Positions 1 through 5,574 of a stretch of DNA of 11,437 bases are shown piece after piece. The notes beneath the pieces were generated by a model, which did not search any database, was not told the DNA's origin, and saw only the letters and a list, made by a program, of their open reading frames with translations. Source of the stretch: CAYUET01 sp964443875. GTDB lineage: Bacteria > Auribacterota > JAFGBW01. The first letter of the stretch is position 1, and the number at the start of each line of letters is the position of its first letter. Position numbers and translations under genes: made by a program. Where the stretch lies: the NCBI GenBank assembly GCA_964443875.1, contig CAYUET010000058.1, positions 1-11,437 on the forward strand, written 5' to 3'.

Positions 1-715
1 CGCTGGCGGCGGAGATGCCGCACATGGCGCAGTCTGTTTTCCCGCTCTGGTCCCAGCGGTTTTCTGTTTCCCATATTTTATTGGCATCGAGGGTTTCCCA
101 GGAACTCATGGCATCCCGGTCTATCTCCCGGGCCATGGACTCGGGCGGAAAATGGGCAAGGTCGGAGCTCATCAGAACAAGGGAGTGCGGGGTGAGGTAC
201 CGGGAGAGGCGGTCGCCGATGCGGATGAGGGTGTTCAGATTCTCGGGGGGCAGAATAACCGGAATAATCGGGAGACTTCCCAGGCGGTAAAAGGCCAGGG
301 GGAGCTGCATTTCCAGGGAATGTTCTTTTTCGTGAATGGTATTGTCGAGGATGAAAAGATCAGGATTATCCCTGAGAATATTTGCTATGATTTTTTTATG
401 GAGGGGCATCAGGCCCTGGGGAACTTCAAAGGCGGAAAAATCAGAGAGCACGGCTTTGCCTCCGCAGGCGCTTCTGTGGCTTGGCCCCAGCACAAAGATT
501 TCCCGATAAGGTCCTGTGAGCTGGCAATAGGCATGCAGGGCAGTTTTAAGGGAATAGATATAACCGGCATGAGGAGAGATGATTCCGTGAATCCATTGTC
601 CTTGGACGAGAGGTTTTGGAGAGATTGTTTTAAGGGTGAGCTCGATCATTTCCGTGAGAACGTTTTTTTCCCGCGGATACCAGCCCTGTAAGGCGTAAAA
701 AGGCTTTCTGTTCAT
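1..715 (-). CDS. amrB: AmmeMemoRadiSam system protein B (MEMO family), 3' end outside window
   Basis: The reverse strand reads open from an ATG at 715-713 to the window edge, giving 238 residues without a stop. The protein begins MNRKPFYALQGWYP and carries the MEMO family signatures in order: ISPHAGY (about 46-52), VLGPSH (75-80), EHSLEMQLP (131-139), SSDLAHF (183-189) and a CGIS segment (232-235). His49, His80 and Cys232 correspond to the metal/active-site residues of human MEMO1. The fold resembles extradiol dioxygenases. In bacteria this protein is usually encoded with an AMMECR1-domain protein and a radical SAM enzyme, in a three-part system whose reaction is still poorly defined; neither partner is visible here. 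The start is supported by AGAAGGAG six bases upstream. About 50 further residues are expected beyond the edge. The family call is secure; the biochemical role is not. Confidence 0.93.
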   Translation of the reverse strand, partial: MNRKPFYALQGWYPREKNVLTEMIELTLKTISPKPLVQGQWIHGIISPHAGYIYSLKTALHAYCQLTGPYREIFVLGPSHRSACGGKAVLSDFSAFEVPQGLMPLHKKIIANILRDNPDLFILDNTIHEKEHSLEMQLPLAFYRLGSLPIIPVILPPENLNTLIRIGDRLSRYLTPHSLVLMSSDLAHFPPESMAREIDRDAMSSWETLDANKIWETENRWDQSGKTDCAMCGISAAS

Positions 716-733
716 CTCTTTCTCCTTCTGGAT

Positions 734-822
734 GTGCGATTTTTACACTTTCCCCGAGGGCTTTTCAATGGTTAAAGCAGACGAAAAGACAAGGAAAAGA
801 TGAGAAAAGGATAAAATCGCAC
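734..822. repeat. Perfect 10-bp inverted repeat flanking the MEMO promoter
   Basis: GTGCGATTTT at 734-743 and its exact complement AAAATCGCAC at 813-822 are 79 bases apart centre to centre. The left arm overlaps the predicted -10 box of the MEMO gene; the right arm lies about 50 bases upstream of the -35 box. The arms are GC-richer than the AT-rich sequence around them. They could be a pair of operator half-sites, or the base of a hairpin enclosing the promoter. Function is inferred. Confidence 0.55.
740..768 (-). promoter_or_regulatory. Predicted sigma70-type promoter of the MEMO gene
   Basis: On the minus strand TTGAAA (768-763) is followed after exactly 17 bases by TAAAAA (745-740). The start codon lies 24 bases beyond the -10 box, which leaves a leader of about 18 bases holding the AGAAGGAG ribosome site. 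The -10 box overlaps one arm of the 10-bp inverted repeat described separately. This is a motif prediction only. Confidence 0.5.
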
Positions 823-872
823 TTTTATGTAATATAATAATGCAAAATAATTAAAAAAAATAAAAAAAGATA

Positions 873-901
873 TTGACGCGATACATATAATAAGGTAATG
901 T
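873..901 (+). promoter_or_regulatory. Possible promoter for the structured RNA
   Basis: TTGACG (873-878) is a strong -35 match. A 17-base spacer leads to TAATGT (896-901), which is only a fair -10 match; a better TATAAT at 886-891 is too close (7 bases) to be used with this -35. The surroundings are very AT-rich. A start near 908 would produce the hairpin-rich transcript ending at the terminator near 1257. Confidence 0.3.
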
Positions 902-966
902 TTAAAACATATAAGACAAAGGTTAACAAAGTAATCTTAACTTTTAAGGCAGGAAGGTAAGTAGAA

Positions 967-1095
967 ATGATTCTGGCAAGTATCGTGAGTATGCTTTTGG
1001 AAGCTCGAGAATTTATCTTCCTGCCGGAAGGAGAGAGTGAAGTAATTTTATATTCCGGTTTCTCTGGTGGTAATAATTCTCCCAAAGAGGGCTAG
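967..1095 (+). CDS. Possible 42-residue small ORF inside the structured RNA
   Basis: ATG at 967 is preceded by AGGAAGG (951-957), nine bases upstream, and the frame runs 42 codons to TAG at 1093-1095. The product begins MILASIVSMLLEAREFIFLP, with a short hydrophobic start and a polar C-terminus; I recognise no domain. The ribosome site lies in the 5' arm of stem P1, so it would be masked when that stem forms and exposed when the competing hairpin at 1017-1030 forms. That would suit a dual-function RNA, but an open frame of this length with an upstream purine run can occur by chance. Low confidence as a gene. Confidence 0.22.
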   Translation: MILASIVSMLLEAREFIFLPEGESEVILYSGFSGGNNSPKEG

Positions 1096-1161
1096 ATCCG
1101 CGATTAATTTTGGAGACACAAGAGAAACCGGTTTTTTAAACGGATAAACCGGGTTTTATAA

Positions 1162-1209
1162 AGAAGGTTGAAGATTGTTTTCCCCCCCTCCTCAAATCTT
1201 CAACCTTCT
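1162..1209 (+). repeat. 15-bp perfect hairpin with C-rich loop
   Basis: Positions 1162-1176 and 1195-1209 are exact reverse complements, with the 18-base loop GTTTTCCCCCCCTCCTCA between them. No T-tract follows on either strand, so it is not itself a terminator. It is the strongest stem of the candidate RNA and sits just before the terminator. Confidence 0.8.
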
Positions 1210-1216
1210 CCTTTAA

Positions 1217-1257
1217 TAAAAAAAAACCCCGCTCCTCAGGGAGACGGGGTTTTTTTA
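1217..1257. terminator. Bidirectional intrinsic terminator
   Basis: CCCCG (1227-1231) pairs with CGGGG (1245-1249), and CTCC (1232-1235) pairs with GGAG (1240-1243) under a TCAG loop. An A-run precedes the stem (1218-1226) and a T-run follows it (1250-1256), so the hairpin is followed by a U-tract on both strands. It ends the plus-strand RNA and the minus-strand glgX-glgC-LolA-like operon, whose last stop codon is at 1306. Confidence 0.88.
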
Positions 1258-1269
1258 TTCATTTTGCAG

Positions 1270-1285
1270 CCGGAGCGTGCTCCGG
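1270..1285. repeat. 7-bp inverted repeat between the operon's last stop and its terminator
   Basis: CCGGAGC (1270-1276) and GCTCCGG (1279-1285) are perfect complements around GT. The element lies in the 3' untranslated part of the minus-strand operon mRNA. A second GC-rich hairpin before the terminator could protect the 3' end or reinforce pausing. Function is inferred. Confidence 0.55.
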
Positions 1286-1305
1286 AGGTTGAAGCGATGG
1301 AGTTC

Positions 1306-1956
1306 TTATTCTGCGCTTTCTTCTTCCTGAGCCTGCTCAGGAACCTGATTTTGCATCATATTCTGGAGCATGGCGGACATATCCTGGATACTGGCCCCCT
1401 GGGGTGGAATGAAAAGTGAATCAGCCAGATCAACTTTCTGAATGTTTTTATAAATAATGGTTGTTGTCGCATTATTGGGGCCTACGGTTGAATTTTTAAT
1501 AATGATGCCTTCATTGACCCAGACCGTATTTTTATATCCCAGCTGGGCATCTTCGGCCACAAATTTCTGGCATTTTTTACCTTCCATTTCTTCTGTCCCC
1601 ACATTTTTATATTCCGGAAGTTTGGTTTCTTTGGTCATCATGTCGGAAAGGGAGGTTTTAAGCCATCCTTTGAGTGCGTCGTTATAGGTGTACATGGTGC
1701 CGTCTTTCTGCATGATCATGATGAACTTCATTCCCTGCTGTTCGCCTTCGCTGCGGACGCTTCCGTTTTTATACGAGGTTTTAAAGGTGAGCGTTCCCAT
1801 ATTGTTGAACTGGCTTTCTGCAACCATTTCCGCCGTATAGGAAATGGTATCGGAAAGACCTAGCTGTTTATAAATTTTGGACAGATCGTTTCCGCCTTCT
1901 GCAAACAAGGGAAGGGAAATTGCCGCTGCAAGGATTAAGGCCAGAAAATTTTTCAT
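1306..1956 (-). CDS. Exported LolA/DUF4412-like protein of unknown function
   Basis: The product has 216 residues, starting MKNFLALILAAAISLPLFAEGG with a clear signal peptide (cleavage about 19) and no lipobox cysteine, so a soluble periplasmic protein is expected. The rest is rich in beta-strand patterns (GTLTFKTSYKNGSVRSE, MKFIMIMQKDGTMYTYN, MEGKKCQKF) and recalls the LolA/LppX half-barrel or DUF4412 families; this is fold-level similarity, not an orthologue assignment. The C-terminus is a Gln/Glu-rich tail. ATG at 1956 is chosen because AAGGAG lies five bases upstream and the signal peptide starts there; the frame stays open further upstream, inside glgC. It begins 16 bases after the glgC stop and is the last gene of the glycogen operon. 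A link between an exported lipoprotein-handling-type protein and glycogen is not expected, so it may simply share the transcript. Confidence 0.75.
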   Translation of the reverse strand: MKNFLALILAAAISLPLFAEGGNDLSKIYKQLGLSDTISYTAEMVAESQFNNMGTLTFKTSYKNGSVRSEGEQQGMKFIMIMQKDGTMYTYNDALKGWLKTSLSDMMTKETKLPEYKNVGTEEMEGKKCQKFVAEDAQLGYKNTVWVNEGIIIKNSTVGPNNATTTIIYKNIQKVDLADSLFIPPQGASIQDMSAMLQNMMQNQVPEQAQEEESAE

Positions 1957-1972
1957 AAAGGCTCCTTTTAAT

Positions 1973-3256
1973 TTAGATAACGGTATTGTTCGGTATAATT
2001 GTATTTTTAACCACAATGACAATTCCATCCCGGATATAATAGCGTTCCTGGGGATCATCATAGTGGGTGAGTTTTTTTTGATTTTCGATGAGGACGTTCT
2101 CTCCGATGCGGGCATTTTTATCGATGATGGCGCCTTTGATCCGTGAATTTTTTCCGATGCCCAGTCGTATAGGATCTGTGGCTTCAGAATCATCATAATA
2201 GTCTGCACCCATGATCAGGCTGTCTTCAACAACGCATTCGTCATGCAGAATCGAGCGCAGGCCGACGACGGAGTTTTTGACGGTCGCTTTTTTGATGAAA
2301 CACCCGTCATTGATGATGCTTTCGGAAATATGGCTGTCAAGGACGGTGGATCCGCCGAGATTCCTCTGGCGGGTATAAATCGGACGGGTCGGGTGAAAGA
2401 GCTGAAACGGGGGATGGCGCCGGCAAAGACTCAGATTGGCTTCAAAGAAGGCGCGTATGGTTCCGATATCCTCCCAGTATTCATTGAAGAGGTAGGAATG
2501 GACTTTGAAGTTCTGGATGGCTTCCGGGATCACCTGTTTTCCGAAATCATTCAGGTTGGGATTGTTAAAAAGCGCGGAATGGAGGGCTTTGCGGTTGAAG
2601 AGATAGATACCCATGGAGGCAAGATAGGGCTTGTGCAGGGCCTGTTCAGGGCTCAGCCCGAAATGGGTCGTATCAATGGCATAATGTTTAAGCGCATCGC
2701 CTTTTGGTTTTTCCGAAAATTCGACGATTCTTGATGTTTCATCCACTTTAAGAAGTCCGAAACTGCTGGCATCCGACTCAGAGACCGGAAGGACACAAAG
2801 GGTCACATCGGCCTCACGGCGGAGGTGCTCATCAATCAAAGCCGAAAAATTCATGCGGTACATCTGGTCTCCGGAGAGAATCAGAATGTTGTCCCACTCC
2901 TGTCCGTTGATATGGGGGTAGATTTTGCGTACGGCATCCGCCGTCCCCTGAAACCATTCCTGGCTTCCGGTGGTCTGTTCTGCGGCAAGAACTTCGACAT
3001 AGCCGTTTGAAAAGGAATCAAAGTGATAGGTTCTGGAAATGTGCTGATTTAAAGAGGCAGAGTTGAACTGGGTAAGGACATAGATTCGGTTAAGGTGGGA
3101 GTGCAGGCAGTTGCTCACCGGAATGTCAATCAGCCGGTAGCGGCCTGCAAGCGGAACGGCGGGTTTGGAACGCATTTTGGTAAGGGGGAAAAGTCGGTCT
3201 CCGCGTCCGCCTCCCAGAATTACAACCATTGTATTTTTTTCAAAACGGGTGTTCAT
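1973..3256 (-). CDS. glgC: Glucose-1-phosphate adenylyltransferase (ADP-glucose pyrophosphorylase)
   Basis: The enzyme makes ADP-glucose and pyrophosphate from ATP and glucose-1-phosphate, the committed step of bacterial glycogen synthesis in the cytoplasm. The 427-residue product has the nucleotidyltransferase core at about 10-280: the nucleotide loop GGGRGDRLFPLT (15-26), KPAVPLAGRYRLIDIPVSNC (31-50), WFQGTADAVR (101-110), LSGDQMYRMNF with the catalytic Asp (about 130), SEKPKG with the sugar-phosphate Lys (about 183), SMGIYLF and EYWEDIGTI. The left-handed beta-helix hexapeptide domain follows, to the C-terminus. The length and motifs resemble the cyanobacterial/plant-type subfamily. The loop reads GRGDR where GAGTR is commoner. 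ATG at 3256 has AAGGAAGG eight bases upstream. It sits 58 bases downstream of glgX. Allosteric control by a glycolytic intermediate is usual for the family, but the effector cannot be read here. Confidence 0.96.
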   Translation of the reverse strand: MNTRFEKNTMVVILGGGRGDRLFPLTKMRSKPAVPLAGRYRLIDIPVSNCLHSHLNRIYVLTQFNSASLNQHISRTYHFDSFSNGYVEVLAAEQTTGSQEWFQGTADAVRKIYPHINGQEWDNILILSGDQMYRMNFSALIDEHLRREADVTLCVLPVSESDASSFGLLKVDETSRIVEFSEKPKGDALKHYAIDTTHFGLSPEQALHKPYLASMGIYLFNRKALHSALFNNPNLNDFGKQVIPEAIQNFKVHSYLFNEYWEDIGTIRAFFEANLSLCRRHPPFQLFHPTRPIYTRQRNLGGSTVLDSHISESIINDGCFIKKATVKNSVVGLRSILHDECVVEDSLIMGADYYDDSEATDPIRLGIGKNSRIKGAIIDKNARIGENVLIENQKKLTHYDDPQERYYIRDGIVIVVKNTIIPNNTVI

Positions 3257-3314
3257 GAAAAAGGCCTTCCTTCATTGAATATTTCCATATTAAAAGGTTT
3301 CTGTATTTCATTTT

Positions 3315-5465
3315 TCAAAGCTCATTTCTCAGGACGATCATGGACCGGCCTTCAATTTCCATAAGTCCTGAAACGTCATAGACAGGTTCACGTCCTTCTT
3401 CGTAGATATCCTGGGGGGAGGGCTTGCCTGTGTTGAGGATGAGTTTCCATTCCAGGTCCCTGAAAAGGGCGGGCATGCGGAAGCTTATTTTTTTGGAGTG
3501 AGCGTTGATCATGGTGTAAAAGTTTGAATCCTCCTTGGAAAATCCGGTATCCTCCGCCGAACCGGAGAGGTAAAAGGCGATGGTTTTGACATTATGATCC
3601 CACCTTGCCTGAAGCCCCTTATGGCAGAACCAGCTGATGTCCGGAATTTCACTGTTCCCGTCTTTTCCTTTCAGAAAGTGGACCCTGCGGAAAGCGACGT
3701 GTCTTTTCCTGAAATGGATCAGGAGCCTGACAAAGCGGTGAAAATCATCCTCTACTTTAAGGGCGCTCCAGTCGATCCAGGAAAGATCATTGTCCTGACA
3801 CCAGGGATTGTTGTTTCCCTTCTGGGTTTTTCCGAACTCATCGCCGGCGAGGATCATGGGAACCCCCTGGGAAATGAAAAGCGAGGTCAGAAAGTTTTTT
3901 CTCTGACGTTTGCGGATGTCGATAATCTCCGGATTGTCGGTATCGCCTTCTTCCCCGTAATTATACGAAAGGTTGTTGTTTTCTCCGTCACGGTTGAATT
4001 CCCCGTTGGCATCGTTGTGTTTTTCATTGAAGGAGACAAGGTCCCTTAAGGTAAAACCGTCATGGCAGGTAATGAAGTTGATGCTGTGAAAGGGTTTTCT
4101 CCCGGAATTTTGGTAAAGGTCTGAGGAGCCGGCAATGCGGGTGGCCAGTTCGCCGATCTTTCCGTAATCCCCTTTCCAGAAGGCACGCAGGGTGTCCCGG
4201 TATTTTCCGTTCCATTCCGCCCAGCGTCCGCCGGGAAACGAGCCGACCTGGTAAAGGCCCGCGGCATCCCAGGCTTCGGCAATGATTTTGGTGTCGCGTA
4301 AAACGGCATCTTCAGCGATCAATTCCAGAAGCGGCGGATTTTCCAGCACTTTCCCGTCCTTGTCCCTGCCGAGGATGGAGGCCAGGTCAAACCGGAAACC
4401 GTCCACATGCATTTCAATGACCCAGTACCTGAGGCAGACAAGAATGAAATCGCGCATATTGGGGTGGTTGCAGTTCATGGTATTTCCGCAACCCGAATAA
4501 TTCTTATAATACCGTCCGTTTTCCAGCATGTAGTAGATGACGTTGTCAAATCCGCGGAAACAGAGCGTGGGCCCCATTTCATTTCCCTCAGCGGAATGAT
4601 TAAAGACCACATCGAGGATGATCTCCAGTCCGGCTTCATGCAGGGCTTTCACCATTTGCTTGAATTCATTTACCTGTTCCCCGGCATTGCAGTGAAGGGC
4701 ATAGCGTCCTTTGGGTGCAAAAAAGGCGATGGTTGAATATCCCCAGTAGTTTTTAAGTTTTTCCCCGGTCTGGGGATTGGTTCTGAAATTTTCATCCTCA
4801 TCAAAATCCTGAACAGGGAGGAGCTCGACCGCTGTGATCCCCAGGTCTTTCAGGTAGGGAATTTTTTCGATCAGCCCGGCATATTTCCCCTTGTGGGAAA
4901 CTTTGGAGGAGGGGTGACAGGTGAATCCCTTGAGATGGGTTTCATAAATGATCGTGTCCTGGAGGGGGATTCGGGGGTGTTTGTCTTTTCCCCAGTCAAA
5001 ACGGTCGTCAACCACAATGGATTTGGGCACATATTCCGCATCCGGAACCGTGCTCATGGAAAGGTCTTTTTTCGGGGAATTCCAGTTATAGCCGCGTGCG
5101 CGGTCTAATTTCCAGGTCATGTTGCCGGTCAAGGCCTTGGCATGGGGATCCACGAGAAGTCGGTGTTCGTTAAAACGGTGTCCGTCCTTGGGCAGATAAG
5201 GCCCCTTGACCCTGTATCCGTAAAGCTGTCCGGGCTTAAGGCCCTGCACGGAAATATGCCACACATCTCCGGTTTTATTGAGCTCCGGGTCAAGCCGGAG
5301 CTCGCAGGAGGCTTCGGCATCTGTAGGTTTTTCAAATAATAAAAGGGTGACTTCTTCGGCGTGACGGGAAAAAACGGCAAACTGGGTTCCTGATTCAGAA
5401 TAGGTGCAACCCATGGGAGAGGGTTTACCTGGACTCGACAGAATGGACGATGCATTTAATTTCAT
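3315..5465 (-). CDS. glgX: Glycogen debranching enzyme, isoamylase type (GH13)
   Basis: The enzyme hydrolyses alpha-1,6 branch points, releasing linear malto-oligosaccharides from glycogen or phosphorylase limit dextrin. The 716-residue protein has an N-terminal CBM48 domain (about 12-110) and a GH13 barrel with all four conserved regions: DVVFNH (285-290), GFRFD with the nucleophile Asp360, IIAEAWD with the acid/base Glu397, and ITCHDGF with His468-Asp469. A C-terminal beta domain follows. YKNYSGCGNTMNCNHP (about 320-335) is typical of the isoamylase/GlgX/TreX group. It is somewhat longer than E. coli GlgX (657). No signal peptide is seen, so it is cytoplasmic. ATG at 5465 has AGGGG five bases upstream. 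It is the first gene of the glgX-glgC operon. GlgX-type debranching and isoamylase-type (including starch-like trimming) activities cannot be separated by sequence reading alone. Confidence 0.95.
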   Translation of the reverse strand: MKLNASSILSSPGKPSPMGCTYSESGTQFAVFSRHAEEVTLLLFEKPTDAEASCELRLDPELNKTGDVWHISVQGLKPGQLYGYRVKGPYLPKDGHRFNEHRLLVDPHAKALTGNMTWKLDRARGYNWNSPKKDLSMSTVPDAEYVPKSIVVDDRFDWGKDKHPRIPLQDTIIYETHLKGFTCHPSSKVSHKGKYAGLIEKIPYLKDLGITAVELLPVQDFDEDENFRTNPQTGEKLKNYWGYSTIAFFAPKGRYALHCNAGEQVNEFKQMVKALHEAGLEIILDVVFNHSAEGNEMGPTLCFRGFDNVIYYMLENGRYYKNYSGCGNTMNCNHPNMRDFILVCLRYWVIEMHVDGFRFDLASILGRDKDGKVLENPPLLELIAEDAVLRDTKIIAEAWDAAGLYQVGSFPGGRWAEWNGKYRDTLRAFWKGDYGKIGELATRIAGSSDLYQNSGRKPFHSINFITCHDGFTLRDLVSFNEKHNDANGEFNRDGENNNLSYNYGEEGDTDNPEIIDIRKRQRKNFLTSLFISQGVPMILAGDEFGKTQKGNNNPWCQDNDLSWIDWSALKVEDDFHRFVRLLIHFRKRHVAFRRVHFLKGKDGNSEIPDISWFCHKGLQARWDHNVKTIAFYLSGSAEDTGFSKEDSNFYTMINAHSKKISFRMPALFRDLEWKLILNTGKPSPQDIYEEGREPVYDVSGLMEIEGRSMIVLRNEL

Positions 5466-5473
5466 AGACCCCT

Positions 5474-5501
5474 ATTTTAAGCGAACCATAAAATTTTTCA
5501 A
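5474..5501 (-). promoter_or_regulatory. Near-consensus promoter abutting the glgX start codon
   Basis: On the minus strand TTGAAA (5501-5496), a 16-base spacer and TAAAAT (5479-5474) form a good sigma70-like pair. Only eight bases separate the -10 box from the glgX ATG, so transcription would begin at about the start codon and give a leaderless or nearly leaderless mRNA. The AGGGG ribosome site would then be missing from the transcript, so this promoter may be accidental or may compete with one further upstream. Confidence 0.35.
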
Positions 5502-5548
5502 CAAGAAACAGGTGATTTATGATAATAAATCATGTAAAAAGAAGTAAA
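5496..5548. promoter_or_regulatory. Divergent glgX / tatD-family promoter region with shared operator-like centre
   Basis: The 109-base gap between the divergent genes has one promoter-like pair for each direction. Towards glgX: TTTACT (5548-5543), 18 bases, TATCAT (5524-5519). Towards the TatD gene: TTTCAA (5496-5501), 16 bases, TATGAT (5518-5523). Both -10 boxes fall inside the perfect palindrome at 5513-5532. One bound dimer could therefore block both directions. The -35 boxes are only partial matches. Confidence 0.4.
5513..5532. repeat. Perfect 20-bp palindrome (8-bp arms, 4-base centre)
   Basis: TGATTTAT and ATAAATCA flank GATA, midway between the divergent genes glgX and tatD-family. 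The arms and spacing are typical of a dimeric helix-turn-helix repressor site. It is too AT-rich for a strong terminator, and no gene ends here. A cognate regulator is not encoded in the window. Confidence 0.7.
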
Positions 5549-5574
5549 AGCATCATTTTTTTAAGGAAATCAGG

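Larger units (their letters stand above)
908..1257 (+). ncRNA. Candidate structured RNA of unknown class, ending in a terminator
   Basis: No convincing protein gene fills this gap, but the plus strand folds into a series of stems. P1 pairs 948-962 with 1011-1025: 9 perfect pairs, then 6 more including two G-U pairs that are valid only if the plus strand is the RNA. P2 pairs 1055-1065 with 1121-1131 (11 perfect pairs). P3 pairs 1162-1176 with 1195-1209 (15 perfect pairs) around an 18-base C-rich loop. An intrinsic terminator follows at 1217-1257. Two competing hairpins exist: 1017-1021 with 1026-1030 excludes part of P1, and 1128-1134 with 1146-1152 excludes part of P2. I could not match it to tmRNA, RNase P RNA, SRP RNA, 6S RNA or a riboswitch I know. 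The downstream gene is convergent, so this is not a leader. The 5' end is an estimate from the weak promoter match. Confidence 0.5.

Noticed and set aside
152..691. Plus-strand 179-codon open frame
   Set aside because: It lies antisense to the MEMO gene, which has clear family motifs; the frame has no recognisable motif.
886..891. Perfect TATAAT as -10 box
   Set aside because: It is only seven bases from the TTGACG box, and no other -35 box is placed correctly.
1017..1040. Resemblance to the SRP RNA apical loop (CCGGAAGG)
   Set aside because: The remaining SRP helix-8 sequence and flanking pairing are missing; the match is short.
825..1085. Minus-strand 86-codon open frame in the gap
   Set aside because: Its composition simply follows AT-rich sequence and the complement of the stems; no ribosome site or domain, and the candidate RNA on the other strand explains the region better.
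1957..2208. Upstream extension of the LolA-like gene
   Set aside because: It runs out of frame over glgC and would bury the signal peptide; the ATG at 1956 has a good ribosome site.
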